Assembly: GCF_004571075.1 (NCBI RefSeq) | Contig: NZ_SPQP01000023.1 | Span: 1 to 62,299, forward strand | Length of the DNA: 62,299 bases | Direction: 5' to 3' | From: Blastococcus sp. TF02A-35 | Lineage (GTDB): Bacteria; Actinomycetota; Actinomycetes; Mycobacteriales; Geodermatophilaceae | In this document: positions 1 through 9,351 of the stretch, in pieces | Layout of the letters: the number at the start of each line of letters is the position of its first letter | Numbering within the stretch: the stretch's first letter is position 1 | The notes under the pieces: model-generated | Told to the model about the DNA's origin: nothing | The model's database searches: none | The model's input: the letters and a program-made list of their open reading frames with translations, nothing else | Program-made: the position numbers and the translations under genes

Positions 1-306
1 CTGGACCTGGGCGCCCCGTTCGGCGGCCTCGACGTCATCGGTGGCGTCGTCGCCGTCGGGCTGTGGCTGTTCGTGCTGCACCTGGTCGTCGTCATCGGCT
101 GGCTGGTCACCCGGGCCCTGGACGGTCTGGCCCGCCACCACGGCGCCGGCCCGGACCCCGCCGGGCGGGCGGGGCTCGTCCTCGGCTTCGCCGCCCCCGA
201 CCGGGAGGCGCTGCGCGGGGCGCTCGCCGTCGTCACCGCGGTGCTCGCCCGGAACGGCCGCGGGCCCGCCTCCCCGGAGGGAGACGGGCCCGCGGCCGTG
301 ACCTGA
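1..306 (+). CDS. C-terminal end of a membrane protein (partial)
   Basis: The frame is open from the first base to a TGA at 304-306, so about 101 C-terminal residues of a gene starting upstream are visible. Roughly residues 12-38 of the visible part are strongly hydrophobic (V, L, G, W rich), consistent with one membrane segment. A soluble, Ala/Arg/Gly-rich tail of about 60 residues follows. I do not recognise the family; the arrangement would suit a small membrane or sensor-type protein, but that is a guess. The stop lies two bases from the end of the convergent korB gene, and a hairpin is embedded in its last codons. Confidence 0.6.
   Translation: MDLGAPFGGLDVIGGVVAVGLWLFVLHLVVVIGWLVTRALDGLARHHGAGPDPAGRAGLVLGFAAPDREALRGALAVVTAVLARNGRGPASPEGDGPAAVT
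255..298. terminator. Hairpin inside the last codons of the left gene, probable bidirectional terminator
   Basis: A perfect 14-bp stem (255-268 with 285-298, arm CGGCCGCGGGCCCG) encloses a 16-nt loop. It sits just before the convergent stop codons at 306 and 309. With only two bases between the genes there is no room for a terminator elsewhere, so the coding sequence appears to double as the terminator. Confidence 0.5.
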
Positions 307-308
307 GG

Positions 309-1399
309 TCAGGCGTCGACGGTCCAGGTGTCGCCGCCGGCGAGCAGGGCGCCGAGGTCGCCGGGGCCCTGCAGGCGGGCCTCGTCGAGCTGCTCGGCCA
401 TCATCGCCTCGTAGCTGGGCTTCTGGACCTTCCGGAACACGCCCATCGGCGTGTACCGGAGGTCCTGCGAGGACAGCCGGGAGAGCGCGAACGCGTAGGA
501 CGGGTCCTCGCGGGTGGCGTCGTGGACGACGATCTCGCTCGGGTCGACCTGGTTGGTCTCGGCGATCCGCAGGCCGCCGAACTCCTCGCGGACCACGCAG
601 GAGGCGCCGTCGGGACCGAACACGAGCGGCTTGCCGTGCTCGAGCGGGATGGTCCACATCGGGCCGGTCGCCGGGTCCTTGAGCAGCTCGAACGCGCCGT
701 CGTTGAAGATGTTGCAGTTCTGGTAGATCTCCACCAGCGACGTGCCCTTGTGCTCCGCCGCCTGCCGCAGCACCTCGGTGAGGCCCTTGCGGTCGGAGTC
801 CATCGCGCGGCCGACGAACGTGGCGTCGGCGCCGATGGCCAGCGAGACCGGGTTGAACGGGTGGTCCAGCGAGCCCATCGGGGTGGACTTGGTGACCTTG
901 CCGACCTCGGAGGTGGGCGAGTACTGGCCCTTGGTGAGGCCGTAGATCCGGTTGTTGAACAGCAGGATCGTCATGTCGACGTTCCGCCGCAGCGCGTGGA
1001 TCAGGTGGTTGCCACCGATGGACAGCGCGTCGCCGTCACCGGTCACGACCCACACCGACAGGTCCGGGCGGGACGCGGCCAGGCCGGTCGCGATCGCCGG
1101 GGCGCGGCCGTGGATCGAGTGCATCCCGTAGGTGTTCATGTAGTACGGGAAGCGCGACGAGCAGCCGATGCCCGAGACGATGACCATGTCCTCGCGGGCG
1201 ATGCCGAGGCTGGGCAGGAAGCTCTGGACCGCGTTGAGGATGACGTAGTCACCGCACCCGGGGCACCAGCGCACCTCCTGGTCGGTCTTGAAGTCCTTGC
1301 CCTTGAGGTCGGTCACCTTGGGGCCGTGCTGCTCGAGCGAGCGGGCGATGGCGGCGTCGATGGGGGTCGGCGCGTCCGGCATGCCGAGTTCGACGGTGG

Positions 1400-1403
<4 letters not shown>
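309..1403 (-). CDS. korB: 2-oxoacid:ferredoxin oxidoreductase, beta subunit (TPP-binding)
   Basis: 364 residues, the usual size of KorB-type subunits. With KorA it should oxidatively decarboxylate a 2-oxoacid (most likely 2-oxoglutarate) to the acyl-CoA, reducing ferredoxin in the cytoplasm. CPGCGD (residues 47-52) and a third Cys in GIGCSS (about 81) fit the cysteines that hold the 4Fe-4S cluster. GDGDALSIGGNH (about 122-133) followed by NNRIYGLTKGQ is the thiamine-diphosphate/Mg site. It begins with GTG, and its first four bases overlap the korA stop (GTGA), so the two are translationally coupled. Actinobacteria commonly use this enzyme in place of, or beside, 2-oxoglutarate dehydrogenase. 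The substrate cannot be proven from sequence. Confidence 0.93.
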
Positions 1404-3409
<2,006 letters not shown>

Positions 3410-3433
3410 CAGGGGGTCTACCTCCACCGGGCG

Positions 3434-3439
3434 AGGTTA
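3434..3439 (-). promoter_or_regulatory. -10-like box for korAB
   Basis: TAACCT on the minus strand, six bases before the GTG at 3427, so transcription would begin at or near that GTG. No convincing -35 is visible. Placement implies a very short or absent 5' UTR for korA. Confidence 0.4.
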
Positions 3440-3605
3440 CGTGCGTGTGTCCGCGCCCGGGATGTGCAACCGGACACGCTGTGCAGCGGCGAGGATCCCA
3501 CCGCGTCCAGGGGTGCCAACCAAGGCAGCCCTTATCTCATTCCGCCGGGTGACGGGTGGGCCGGCGGCGGGGAACGGGCGGTCGGCCGACGGCGTTGGAC
3601 CGGAC

Positions 3606-4475
3606 GTGCAGCGCTGGAACAACGGACTGAAGACCGCCCTGCTCCTGGGGCTCATGGGCGGTCTGATCCTCATGGCCGGGGCGCTCATCGGCGGGCGCGG
3701 TGGGCTGTTCATCGCCCTCGTCCTCGCGCTCGGCATGAACGGCTACGCCTACTTCAACTCCGACAAGCTGGCCCTGCGGTCCATGCGGGCCTTCCCGGTG
3801 ACCGAGACGCAGGCGCCCCAGCTCTACGCGATGGTCCGCGAGCTGGCGACGTCGGCCCGCCAGCCGATGCCCCGGCTCTACGTCAGCCCGACCGACCAGC
3901 CCAACGCCTTCGCGACCGGGCGGAACCCGCGCAATGCCGCGGTGTGCGTGACCCAGGGCATCCTCGAGCTGCTCGACCGGCGGCAGCTGCGGGCGGTGCT
4001 GGCCCACGAGCTCTCGCACGTCTACAACCGCGACATCCTGATCAGCTCGGTGGCCGGCGCGATGGCCACGGTGATCACCTACCTGGCGCACATGGCGATG
4101 TTCGCGTCGCTGTTCGGGGGCCGCTCCGACGAGGACCGCGGTGGCGGCAACGCCCTCGGGGGCCTGCTGCTGATGCTGCTCGGCCCCCTCGCGGCGGGGC
4201 TGGTGCAGATGGCGGTCAGCCGCAGCCGCGAGTACCAGGCCGACGCCTCCGGTGCCGAGCTCTCCCAGGACCCGCTGGCGCTCGCCGACGCCCTGCGCGT
4301 CATCGAGCGCGGCACGGCGGTGCGGCCGCTCCCGCAGGAGGAGCGCCTGGTGACGCAGAGCCACCTGATGATCGCCAACCCGTTCCGCGGTCGGGGGATG
4401 GCGTCGATGTTCGCCACCCACCCCCCGATGGCCGACCGGATCGCCCGGCTGGAGCAGATGGCCCGCGAGCGGTAG
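3606..4475 (+). CDS. htpX: Membrane zinc metalloprotease HtpX (M48 family)
   Basis: 289 residues, normal for HtpX. Two N-terminal membrane segments (about residues 9-28 and 32-48) precede the M48 core with the zinc motif HELSH (134-138), helix [10 protein letters not shown] and the downstream ligand region [11 protein letters not shown] further hydrophobic stretch (about 180-200) precedes that region. It is an inner-membrane protease that degrades misfolded membrane proteins. The start is GTG; the open frame continues far upstream, but only from here does the sequence match the family. No strong ribosome binding site is visible before it. It converges on the yajQ-type gene with a hairpin between them. 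Confidence 0.92.
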   Translation: MQRWNNGLKTALLLGLMGGLILMAGALIGGRGGLFIALVLALGMNGYAYFNSDKLALRSMRAFPVTETQAPQLYAMVRELATSARQPMPRLYVSPTDQPNAFATGRNPRNAAVCVTQGILELLDRRQLRAVLAHELSHVYNRDILISSVAGAMATVITYLAHMAMFASLFGGRSDEDRGGGNALGGLLLMLLGPLAAGLVQMAVSRSREYQADASGAELSQDPLALADALRVIERGTAVRPLPQEERLVTQSHLMIANPFRGRGMASMFATHPPMADRIARLEQMARER

Positions 4476-4478
4476 GAG

Positions 4479-4505
4479 GGCCCGGCCGCCCCCTGCGGCC
4501 GGGCC
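4479..4505. terminator. Convergent terminator between htpX and yajQ
   Basis: 11-bp stem GGCCCGGCCGC / GCGGCCGGGCC with a five-base loop, directly after the htpX stop and before the end of the minus-strand gene. There is no U-tract, as is usual in this GC-rich genome. Confidence 0.65.
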
Positions 4506-4517
4506 GGCTCCGCCAGG

Positions 4518-5009
4518 TCAGCGGTAGTTGTCGAACTGCAGGGCGACGTCGAGGTCGGCACCGCGGAGCAGCTGCTGGACCGCCTGGAGGTCGTCGCGCT
4601 TCTTGCCGCTCACCCGCAGCTGGTCGCCCTGGATCTGCGCCTGGACGCCCTTGGGGCCCTCGTCGCGGATGAGCTTGGCGATCTTCTTGGCGACGTCGGA
4701 CTCGATGCCCTGCTTGATCGTGGCGCCGATCTTGTAGCTCTTGCCCGAGGCCTGCGGCTCACCGGCGTCGAGCACCTTGAGCGAGATGCCCCGCTTGATG
4801 AGCTTCTCCTTGAACACCTCGAGCGCGGCCGAGACGCGCTCCTCGGTGTCGGCCTGCAGGGTGACCCCGTCCTCGCCGGCCCAGGCGATGGTGGCGTTGG
4901 TGCCGCGGAAGTCGAACCGCTGCGACAGCTCCTTGCCGGCCTGGTTCAGGGCGTTGTCCACCTCCTGGCGGTCCACCTTGCTCACGACGTCGAACGATGC
5001 GTCGGCCAT
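4518..5009 (-). CDS. YajQ family nucleotide-binding protein (UPF0234/DUF520)
   Basis: 163 residues, the family length, beginning [13 protein letters not shown] and containing RFDFRGTNA and a C-terminal QFDNYR typical of the family. YajQ proteins have two RRM/ferredoxin-like halves. Some proteobacterial members bind cyclic di-GMP; others are nucleic-acid associated. The ATG at 5009 is chosen because AGAGGAAG lies at the right distance before it, although the frame is open further upstream. An EAL-domain protein that would hydrolyse cyclic di-GMP lies 1.3 kb away, so a signalling role is conceivable but unproven. Confidence 0.9.
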   Translation of the reverse strand: MADASFDVVSKVDRQEVDNALNQAGKELSQRFDFRGTNATIAWAGEDGVTLQADTEERVSAALEVFKEKLIKRGISLKVLDAGEPQASGKSYKIGATIKQGIESDVAKKIAKLIRDEGPKGVQAQIQGDQLRVSGKKRDDLQAVQQLLRGADLDVALQFDNYR

Positions 5010-5122
5010 GTCTTCCTCTCCGTGGGGGCGGTTCCGCCACCGGGACTCGTCACGGGGACCCGTCACCGCCGGTACCCCGCGTCTTGTAGTCTCTCCCGCG
5101 TACCGAGCAGCACGCACCGCAG

Positions 5123-5204
5123 GGCGGGTTGCCCGAGTGGCCAATGGGAGCGGACTGTAAATCCGTCGGCTTAGCCTTCGAAGGTTCGAATCCTTCACCC
5201 GCCA
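5123..5204 (+). tRNA. tRNA-Tyr (anticodon GTA)
   Basis: An 82-nt class II tRNA. The acceptor stem GGCGGGT/ACCCGCC closes perfectly with discriminator A. The anticodon GTA sits in CTGTAAA, there is a long variable arm (GTCGGCTTAGCCTTCG region), and the T-loop is GGTTCGAATCC. No CCA is encoded. A TAGTCT box at 5087-5092 may be its -10 element. Confidence 0.97.
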
Positions 5205-5216
5205 CGTTCGGTACGG

Positions 5217-5244
5217 CGGCCCCCGACCTGCAGGTCGGGGGCCG
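5217..5244. terminator. Terminator after tRNA-Tyr
   Basis: A perfect 28-base palindrome (arm CGGCCCCCGACCTG) begins 12 bases after the tRNA. It can also end the minus-strand TadE-like gene, so it is probably bidirectional. Confidence 0.75.
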
Positions 5245-5278
5245 TCACCTTCTCCGCACCGCGCGTTGCCCCCGCCGG

Positions 5279-5710
5279 TCAGGGCAGGGTCGGGGCCCGC
5301 GCGCTCGCGACGGCGGTGCGCTCCAGCGGCTCCCCGCCGAGGAAGAGCCAGTCGAAGGCGATCGCGACGTACCGCGTGCAGCGCACGGTGACCTCGGCGC
5401 CGTCGGTCTCCGCCGACCAGCTGTCCAGCTGCACGCCGCCGTCGGCGAGCTGGTCGGCGACGGCGGCCTGGGCGGCGGCCCGGGTGAGCGGCAGCTCGGT
5501 CCCCACCCCGTGGGCGTAGACGGCCGCCTCGTCGGCCTGGTTCGCCGCGGCGAGCGCGGCGCCGTCGCAGACCGACTGGACCTCCTGCTGCTCCAGGAAG
5601 GCGTCGGAGGCGGCGATGCCGCCGAAGCACATCAGCGCGGCGACGAGCCAGCAGACCAGGACGAACGGCAGCGTCGAGCCGCGTTCCGGGTCGTCGGTCG
5701 GCCAGCGCAC
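5279..5710 (-). CDS. Small TadE/TadG-like membrane protein
   Basis: 143 residues from the GTG at 5710. An N-terminal [19 protein letters not shown] segment is a single membrane anchor of the Flp/Tad minor-pilin type (acidic residue, then hydrophobic helix). It is followed by a helix rich in A and Q ([13 protein letters not shown]) that is very typical of TadE/G-like proteins. The remainder is a short beta-rich domain with two Cys. No other tad genes adjoin it. The open frame reaches another GTG at 5749, but TACGCT at 5718-5723 ends exactly seven bases before the 5710 GTG, the geometry of a leaderless start. The function beyond a Tad-like exported protein is unknown. Confidence 0.7.
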   Translation of the reverse strand: MRWPTDDPERGSTLPFVLVCWLVAALMCFGGIAASDAFLEQQEVQSVCDGAALAAANQADEAAVYAHGVGTELPLTRAAAQAAVADQLADGGVQLDSWSAETDGAEVTVRCTRYVAIAFDWLFLGGEPLERTAVASARAPTLP

Positions 5711-5717
5711 GCGGGGG

Positions 5718-5723
5718 AGCGTA
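5718..5723 (-). promoter_or_regulatory. -10-like box giving a leaderless start for the TadE-like gene
   Basis: TACGCT on the minus strand, followed by exactly seven bases and then GTG (5710-5708). The same geometry (TAGGGT, seven bases, GTG) occurs before the gene at 37771. No strong -35 is visible. Confidence 0.4.
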
Positions 5724-5738
5724 GGCAGGCCCCTCCGG

Positions 5739-5825
5739 TTATCCACCACCTGTGGACACGATCTGTGGACATTGTGGACGAGCGGTCACCCGGTCCCGTG
5801 ACGTGCGGTCGGCCCCTGTGGACGA
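5739..5825. promoter_or_regulatory. Cluster of five DnaA-box-like 9-mers
   Basis: Five sites each one mismatch from the high-GC DnaA box TTGTCCACA or from TTATCCACA. They are TTATCCACC (5739-5747, plus strand) and, on the minus strand, GTGTCCACA (5751-5759), ATGTCCACA (5764-5772), TCGTCCACA (5773-5781) and TCGTCCACA (5817-5825). They lie directly upstream of the TadE-like gene. No dnaA, dnaN or AT-rich unwinding region is nearby, so this is not an obvious oriC. A DnaA-titrating or DnaA-regulated promoter site would fit. The remaining 5826-6078 stretch shows no gene or clear promoter. Confidence 0.45.
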
Positions 5826-6078
5826 CGGCGGCCGCGGGCGGTGCCGGCGGGCGGTCCTCCAGGCGTCGCGAAACGGCCGCGGACTCACTGTTCGTGCGGC
5901 CCGAGTGGCGGAAGGTCACGACATGACGTAGACGCCCGGCGTGTCGTCACGGACATGCTTGTGGCCGCCGGTCACGGGAAGCATTGTCTCCCGCGCGGTC
6001 CGTATTCGACGACGCTCTGCCCCCGCGCGTGGATGGCTGCCGCAGCCAGCCTTTCTTTCGTGCCCAGAGGGAGTCGCC

Positions 6079-6162
6079 ATGAACACCATGCAGCGTGAGG
6101 GTCAGTCGGGTCGCGGGTTCCGGTGGACGCGTGGCTTCAGGTGGACCCGCCAGGCGGGCTGA
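6079..6162 (+). CDS. 27-residue small ORF with tandem GFRWTR repeat
   Basis: ATG at 6079 follows a strong ribosome binding site (AGAGGGAG, five-base gap). The peptide has six Arg and one acidic residue, so it is strongly basic, and ends GFRWTRGFRWTRQAG. The two GFRWTR hexapeptides are encoded by 18-nt units differing at four third or synonymous positions and at no amino acid, which suggests selection on the peptide. A stable hairpin (6191-6220) follows, then the EAL-domain gene 183 bases downstream. I do not recognise a family. It could be a regulatory leader peptide (Trp/Arg-rich), a cationic secreted or modified peptide precursor, or a small regulatory protein. Confidence 0.55.
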   Translation: MNTMQREGQSGRGFRWTRGFRWTRQAG

Positions 6163-6190
6163 CCAGCCCGGTCCTGCGGTTCACCCGTGC

Positions 6191-6220
6191 GGGGCAGTCG
6201 TTCTGCGGAACGGCTGCCCC
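6191..6220 (+). terminator. Hairpin after the small ORF (terminator or attenuator)
   Basis: 12-bp stem GGGGCAGTCGTT / AACGGCTGCCCC (one U-G pair) with a six-base loop, 28 bases after the small ORF stop and 125 bases before the EAL gene. There is no U-tract. It could end the small transcript or control read-through into the EAL gene. Confidence 0.5.
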
Positions 6221-6344
6221 GACTCATGTCCGGCCTCCGAGGTGCCGAGGATGCTTCTGATCGGATCCATCCGCGGGTCCGAACGCGTCGCGCCGGCTGG
6301 TTTCGCTGCTAGCCTTCGCCCGCCCGACCACCCGGGGAGTCCAT

Positions 6345-8888
6345 GTGCAGGCCGCTGAGCAGCAGGTCCGCGAGCCAGGAGACGGTCGCGCACCGCGCAG
6401 CCCCTGGCTCGTGGCGCTGCTCGGGCTCGCCGTCGGCGTGCCGGTCGGGGTGGCGGTCTTCCTCGCCGGGCCCTGGCGGGTGGACGTGCCGGTGCTCGTC
6501 GCCGTCTTCGGCATCGCGGTGGTCGCCGAGCGCCTCACCGTGCACGTCGAGTTCCGGCGGCAGAGCTTCCACAGCTCCGCGAGCGAGCTGGCGTTCGTGC
6601 TCGCCCTGCTGGAGGTCGGCGGCGCCTGGACGGCCGTGACCCGCGCGGTCGCGGTCGCGCTGGTCCTCACGGCGCAGCGGCTCCCGGCGCCGAAGGTCGT
6701 CTTCAACGCGGCCGTGGCCGTCCTCGAGGCCGGCGTCGCCGTGGCCGTCCTCGGGCTGCTGCCCACCGGTGGGATCACCGACCCGGTGACGTGGCTGTCC
6801 TGCCTGGCCGCCGTGTTCGCGGCCAACGTCGTCTCCGCCGGCCTCGTCGGCGGCGCCATCACCATGGCGCAGGGCTACCCGGGACGCGCCCTGTGGGCCG
6901 GGATCCTGGTGCCCCTGGTCGTGGTCGGGCCGGTGGCCGCGCTGATCGGCCTGGCCATCCTGCTGCTGCTGCACACCACCGTCTGGGCGTGGCTGATCAT
7001 GACGCCGCTCGCCGCGGCGGTCGTCCTCCTCCACCGCCGGTTCGCGGGGGTCACGCGGGAGAGCCAGTCGCTCGAGCAGGTCTACGCGTTCGCGCGGCGG
7101 GTCGAGGAGGTGCAGCCCGACGAGGCCGGCACCCACCAGATCGTCCAGGCCGTGCGCGAGCTGCTCAACGCCGAGCGCGTGGCCCTCTGGCTGCCGCCCT
7201 ACCTGGACGAGGGCCCGCGGCTCGTCGTCGCCACGGAGGACGGGGCCGACTGGTACGACGGCCCCGGGGACCCCGACGACCTGCTCCGCCGGCGGGCCGT
7301 GGCCTCCACCGACGGCGTCGTCCACGTGACGGCGGCCCGCGCCGGTGCGGCCGAGCGCGCCGCCCTCGCCCGACGCGGGGTCTCCGACCTGCTGGGTGCG
7401 CCGGTCACGACGGCGGCCGGGGAGCCCGGCTACCTCGAGGTGTGCGACCGGCGCAGCGACCTGGTCTCCTTCAGCAGCAGCGAGCGCGGCGCCCTGGACT
7501 CGATGCTCACCCACGTCAACGCCGCGATCCGCCAGCAGCAGCTGCTGACCCGCATCCGGTACGACGCCGACCACGACCGGCTGACCGGCCTGCCCAACCG
7601 GCAGCGGCTCTCCGCCGAGATCGACCAGCTGCTGGCCGGTGGCGCGGCGGGTGCCCGGGCCGGGCTGATCCTGGCCTCCCTCGGCACCTACGCCGACGTG
7701 ACCGACACCCTCGGCCACGCGGCGAGCGACGAGCTCCTGCTGGTCATCGCCGGGCTGCTGCGCGAGCACGCGCCGCCCACCGCCCTGCTGGCCCGCATGG
7801 AGCGCGAGCAGTTCGCCGTCCTCCTCCCGGGGCTCTCGCTGGCGGCCACCGAGCAGGCCGCGCGGCGGCTGCGCGAGGCCGCCGCGACGCGGGTGCGCGT
7901 CGCCGGGCTCGACCTCGAGGTCTCGCTGACCATCGGCGTCGTCGCGGCGCCGGTCCACGGCACGGACTCCGGCATCCTCATGCAGCGGGCCGACGTCGCC
8001 CTGCTCGCCGCCGAGTCCTCCGGCGGGGTGGCCAGCTACCACCCCGTCCTGGACCAGCAGAGCCTCCGGCGGCTGCAGCTGGCCTCCGAGCTGGAGCAGG
8101 CGATGGCCGACGGGCAGATCAGCGTGGTCTTCCAGCCGGTCATCGACGCCCAGACCAACGACATCGTCTCCGTGGAGACGCTCATCCGGTGGGTCCACCC
8201 GCGCTACGGCAACGTCCCGCCGGAGGAGGTCATCGGCCTCGCCGAGCAGATCGGCCGGATCGGCCTGGTGACCGACCACGTCCTCGACCTGGCGCTGGCC
8301 CGGTGCCGCCGCTGGCTGGACCAGGGCATCGCCCTGTCGGTCGCGGTGAACGTGTCGGCGCGCTCCCTGGCCGAGCCTGACCTGGTCGAGCGCATCCGCG
8401 GCGCGCTGCAGCGCCACGAGGTGCCGGGGGAGCTGCTCATCCTCGAGCTCACCGAGAGCAGCGTCGTCGACGACGCCGTGCGGGAGAGCTCGGTGCTGGA
8501 CGACCTGCACGACCTCGGGCTGCGGCTGTCCATGGACGACTTCGGCACCGGCTACTCGTCCCTGTCGCAGCTGCGCCAGCTGCCCATCGACGAGCTGAAG
8601 ATCGACAAGTCCTTCGTGCTGACGATGGCGACCAGCCAGGGGGAGTCCTTCATCGCGCGCTCGATCATCGAGCTGGCCCACAACCTGGGGCTGTGCGTGG
8701 TCGCCGAGGGCGTCGAGGACGAGATGACCCGCAACCAGCTGGCCACGATGGGCTGCGACAAGCTGCAGGGCTTCCTGATCAGCCGCCCGCTGCCCGAGGA
8801 CCGGCTGGAGAGGTGGCTGCTCGCGCGGGCCGGCGTGCGCTCCGCCACGCCGGGCGCCCCGCACCGCCGGCTGTTCGTCCGGACCTGA
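6345..8888 (+). CDS. Membrane GAF/degenerate-GGDEF/EAL protein, probable c-di-GMP phosphodiesterase
   Basis: 847 residues. Residues about 20-230 hold six to seven membrane segments. A GAF-like region follows (about 245-390), then a GGDEF domain (about 405-565) and an EAL domain (about 575-835). The GGDEF signature is replaced by EREQF (about 485-489), so cyclase activity is very unlikely, although DRLTGLPNR is kept. The EAL domain keeps the catalytic set: ETLIR (611-615), NVSARSL, ELTES, DDFGTG (731-736), KIDKSF and AEGVED. It should therefore hydrolyse cyclic di-GMP, perhaps gated by GTP at the dead GGDEF. The GTG at 6345 has GGGGAG six bases before it; an overlapping ATG at 6343 is out of frame. 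Confidence 0.9.
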   Translation: MQAAEQQVREPGDGRAPRSPWLVALLGLAVGVPVGVAVFLAGPWRVDVPVLVAVFGIAVVAERLTVHVEFRRQSFHSSASELAFVLALLEVGGAWTAVTRAVAVALVLTAQRLPAPKVVFNAAVAVLEAGVAVAVLGLLPTGGITDPVTWLSCLAAVFAANVVSAGLVGGAITMAQGYPGRALWAGILVPLVVVGPVAALIGLAILLLLHTTVWAWLIMTPLAAAVVLLHRRFAGVTRESQSLEQVYAFARRVEEVQPDEAGTHQIVQAVRELLNAERVALWLPPYLDEGPRLVVATEDGADWYDGPGDPDDLLRRRAVASTDGVVHVTAARAGAAERAALARRGVSDLLGAPVTTAAGEPGYLEVCDRRSDLVSFSSSERGALDSMLTHVNAAIRQQQLLTRIRYDADHDRLTGLPNRQRLSAEIDQLLAGGAAGARAGLILASLGTYADVTDTLGHAASDELLLVIAGLLREHAPPTALLARMEREQFAVLLPGLSLAATEQAARRLREAAATRVRVAGLDLEVSLTIGVVAAPVHGTDSGILMQRADVALLAAESSGGVASYHPVLDQQSLRRLQLASELEQAMADGQISVVFQPVIDAQTNDIVSVETLIRWVHPRYGNVPPEEVIGLAEQIGRIGLVTDHVLDLALARCRRWLDQGIALSVAVNVSARSLAEPDLVERIRGALQRHEVPGELLILELTESSVVDDAVRESSVLDDLHDLGLRLSMDDFGTGYSSLSQLRQLPIDELKIDKSFVLTMATSQGESFIARSIIELAHNLGLCVVAEGVEDEMTRNQLATMGCDKLQGFLISRPLPEDRLERWLLARAGVRSATPGAPHRRLFVRT

Positions 8889-8894
8889 CGGCGA

Positions 8895-8929
8895 CCCGTC
8901 CGGCACGGCCCGGCGAGCCTCCGGACGGG
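8895..8929 (+). terminator. Possible terminator after the EAL gene
   Basis: 9-bp stem CCCGTCCGG / CCGGACGGG with a 17-base loop, beginning seven bases after the stop codon. The large loop makes it weaker than the other hairpins here. Confidence 0.4.
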
Positions 8930-9014
8930 GTCCTCCAGGGCGGCTGTTACAGTTCTCCACGCACGGTTCGGAGGGGACCTGCGCCCCGGCGCAGACCCGG
9001 CCAGCACGGCCAGG

Positions 9015-9020
9015 TACAGT
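9015..9020 (+). promoter_or_regulatory. -10-like box for tRNA-Thr
   Basis: TACAGT, 20 bases before the tRNA, so transcription would start about 13 bases upstream of it. A weak -35-like CAGACC (8992-8997) is 17 bases upstream. A second TACAGT occurs around 8949. Confidence 0.4.
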
Positions 9021-9039
9021 CTTCGACGGCTCCGAGCAC

Positions 9040-9112
9040 GCCCCTTTAGCTCAGTCGGCAGAGCGTCTCCATGGTAAGGAGAAGGTCTACGGTTCGATTC
9101 CGTAAAGGGGCT
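9040..9112 (+). tRNA. tRNA-Thr (anticodon GGT)
   Basis: 73 nt. Acceptor stem GCCCCTT/AAGGGGC with discriminator T, D-arm TAGCTCAGTCGGCAGAGC, anticodon loop ATGGTAA (GGT, reads ACC/ACT), T-loop GGTTCGATTCC. CCA is not encoded. It heads the tRNA-Thr/tRNA-Met/rpmG order also seen in mycobacteria. Confidence 0.97.
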
Positions 9113-9168
9113 CTGGCAGTAAGCTGACCAGCCGGTCCTGTCGCGAGACCGGGCCGCACGGTCATCCC

Positions 9169-9242
9169 GGCGGTGTAGCTCAGCCTGGTAGAGCAAGCGG
9201 CTCATAATCGCTGTGTCACCGGTTCAAGTCCGGTCACCGCTA
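9169..9242 (+). tRNA. tRNA-Met, elongator (anticodon CAT)
   Basis: 74 nt. The acceptor GGCGGTG/CACCGCT closes with one G-T pair and discriminator A. The anticodon loop is CTCATAA, and the body closely follows the actinobacterial elongator tRNA-Met pattern (GCGGCTCATAATCGCTGTGTC). It lacks the three G-C pairs beside the anticodon that mark initiator tRNA. CCA is not encoded. Confidence 0.93.
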
Positions 9243-9246
9243 CTCC

Positions 9247-9275
9247 CGACGGACCCCGCACCCCGGGGTCCGTCG
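9247..9275 (+). terminator. Terminator after tRNA-Met
   Basis: 11-bp perfect stem (CGACGGACCCC / GGGGTCCGTCG) with a seven-base loop, four bases after the tRNA. It separates the tRNA transcript from rpmG. Confidence 0.75.
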
Positions 9276-9351
9276 TCGTGTCGGCACCGACCGGCGCAGG
9301 CAGTACCAGGTCCCGGCCCCGGGGCCTGCACTACAAGGCTAGGAGCGCCCC

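Noticed and set aside
5739-5825. The DnaA-box-like cluster as the chromosomal origin
   Set aside because: No dnaA, dnaN, recF, gyrB or parAB genes and no AT-rich stretch nearby; only a secondary DnaA site is plausible.
5123-9242. tRNA genes as integration sites of a mobile element
   Set aside because: No integrase, transposase, duplicated tRNA 3' end or change of base composition was seen near any of the four tRNA genes.
9015-9280. A regulatory T-box before tRNA-Thr or rpmG
   Set aside because: No T-box sequence or specifier stem could be found; the hairpin at 9247-9275 is explained as a tRNA terminator.
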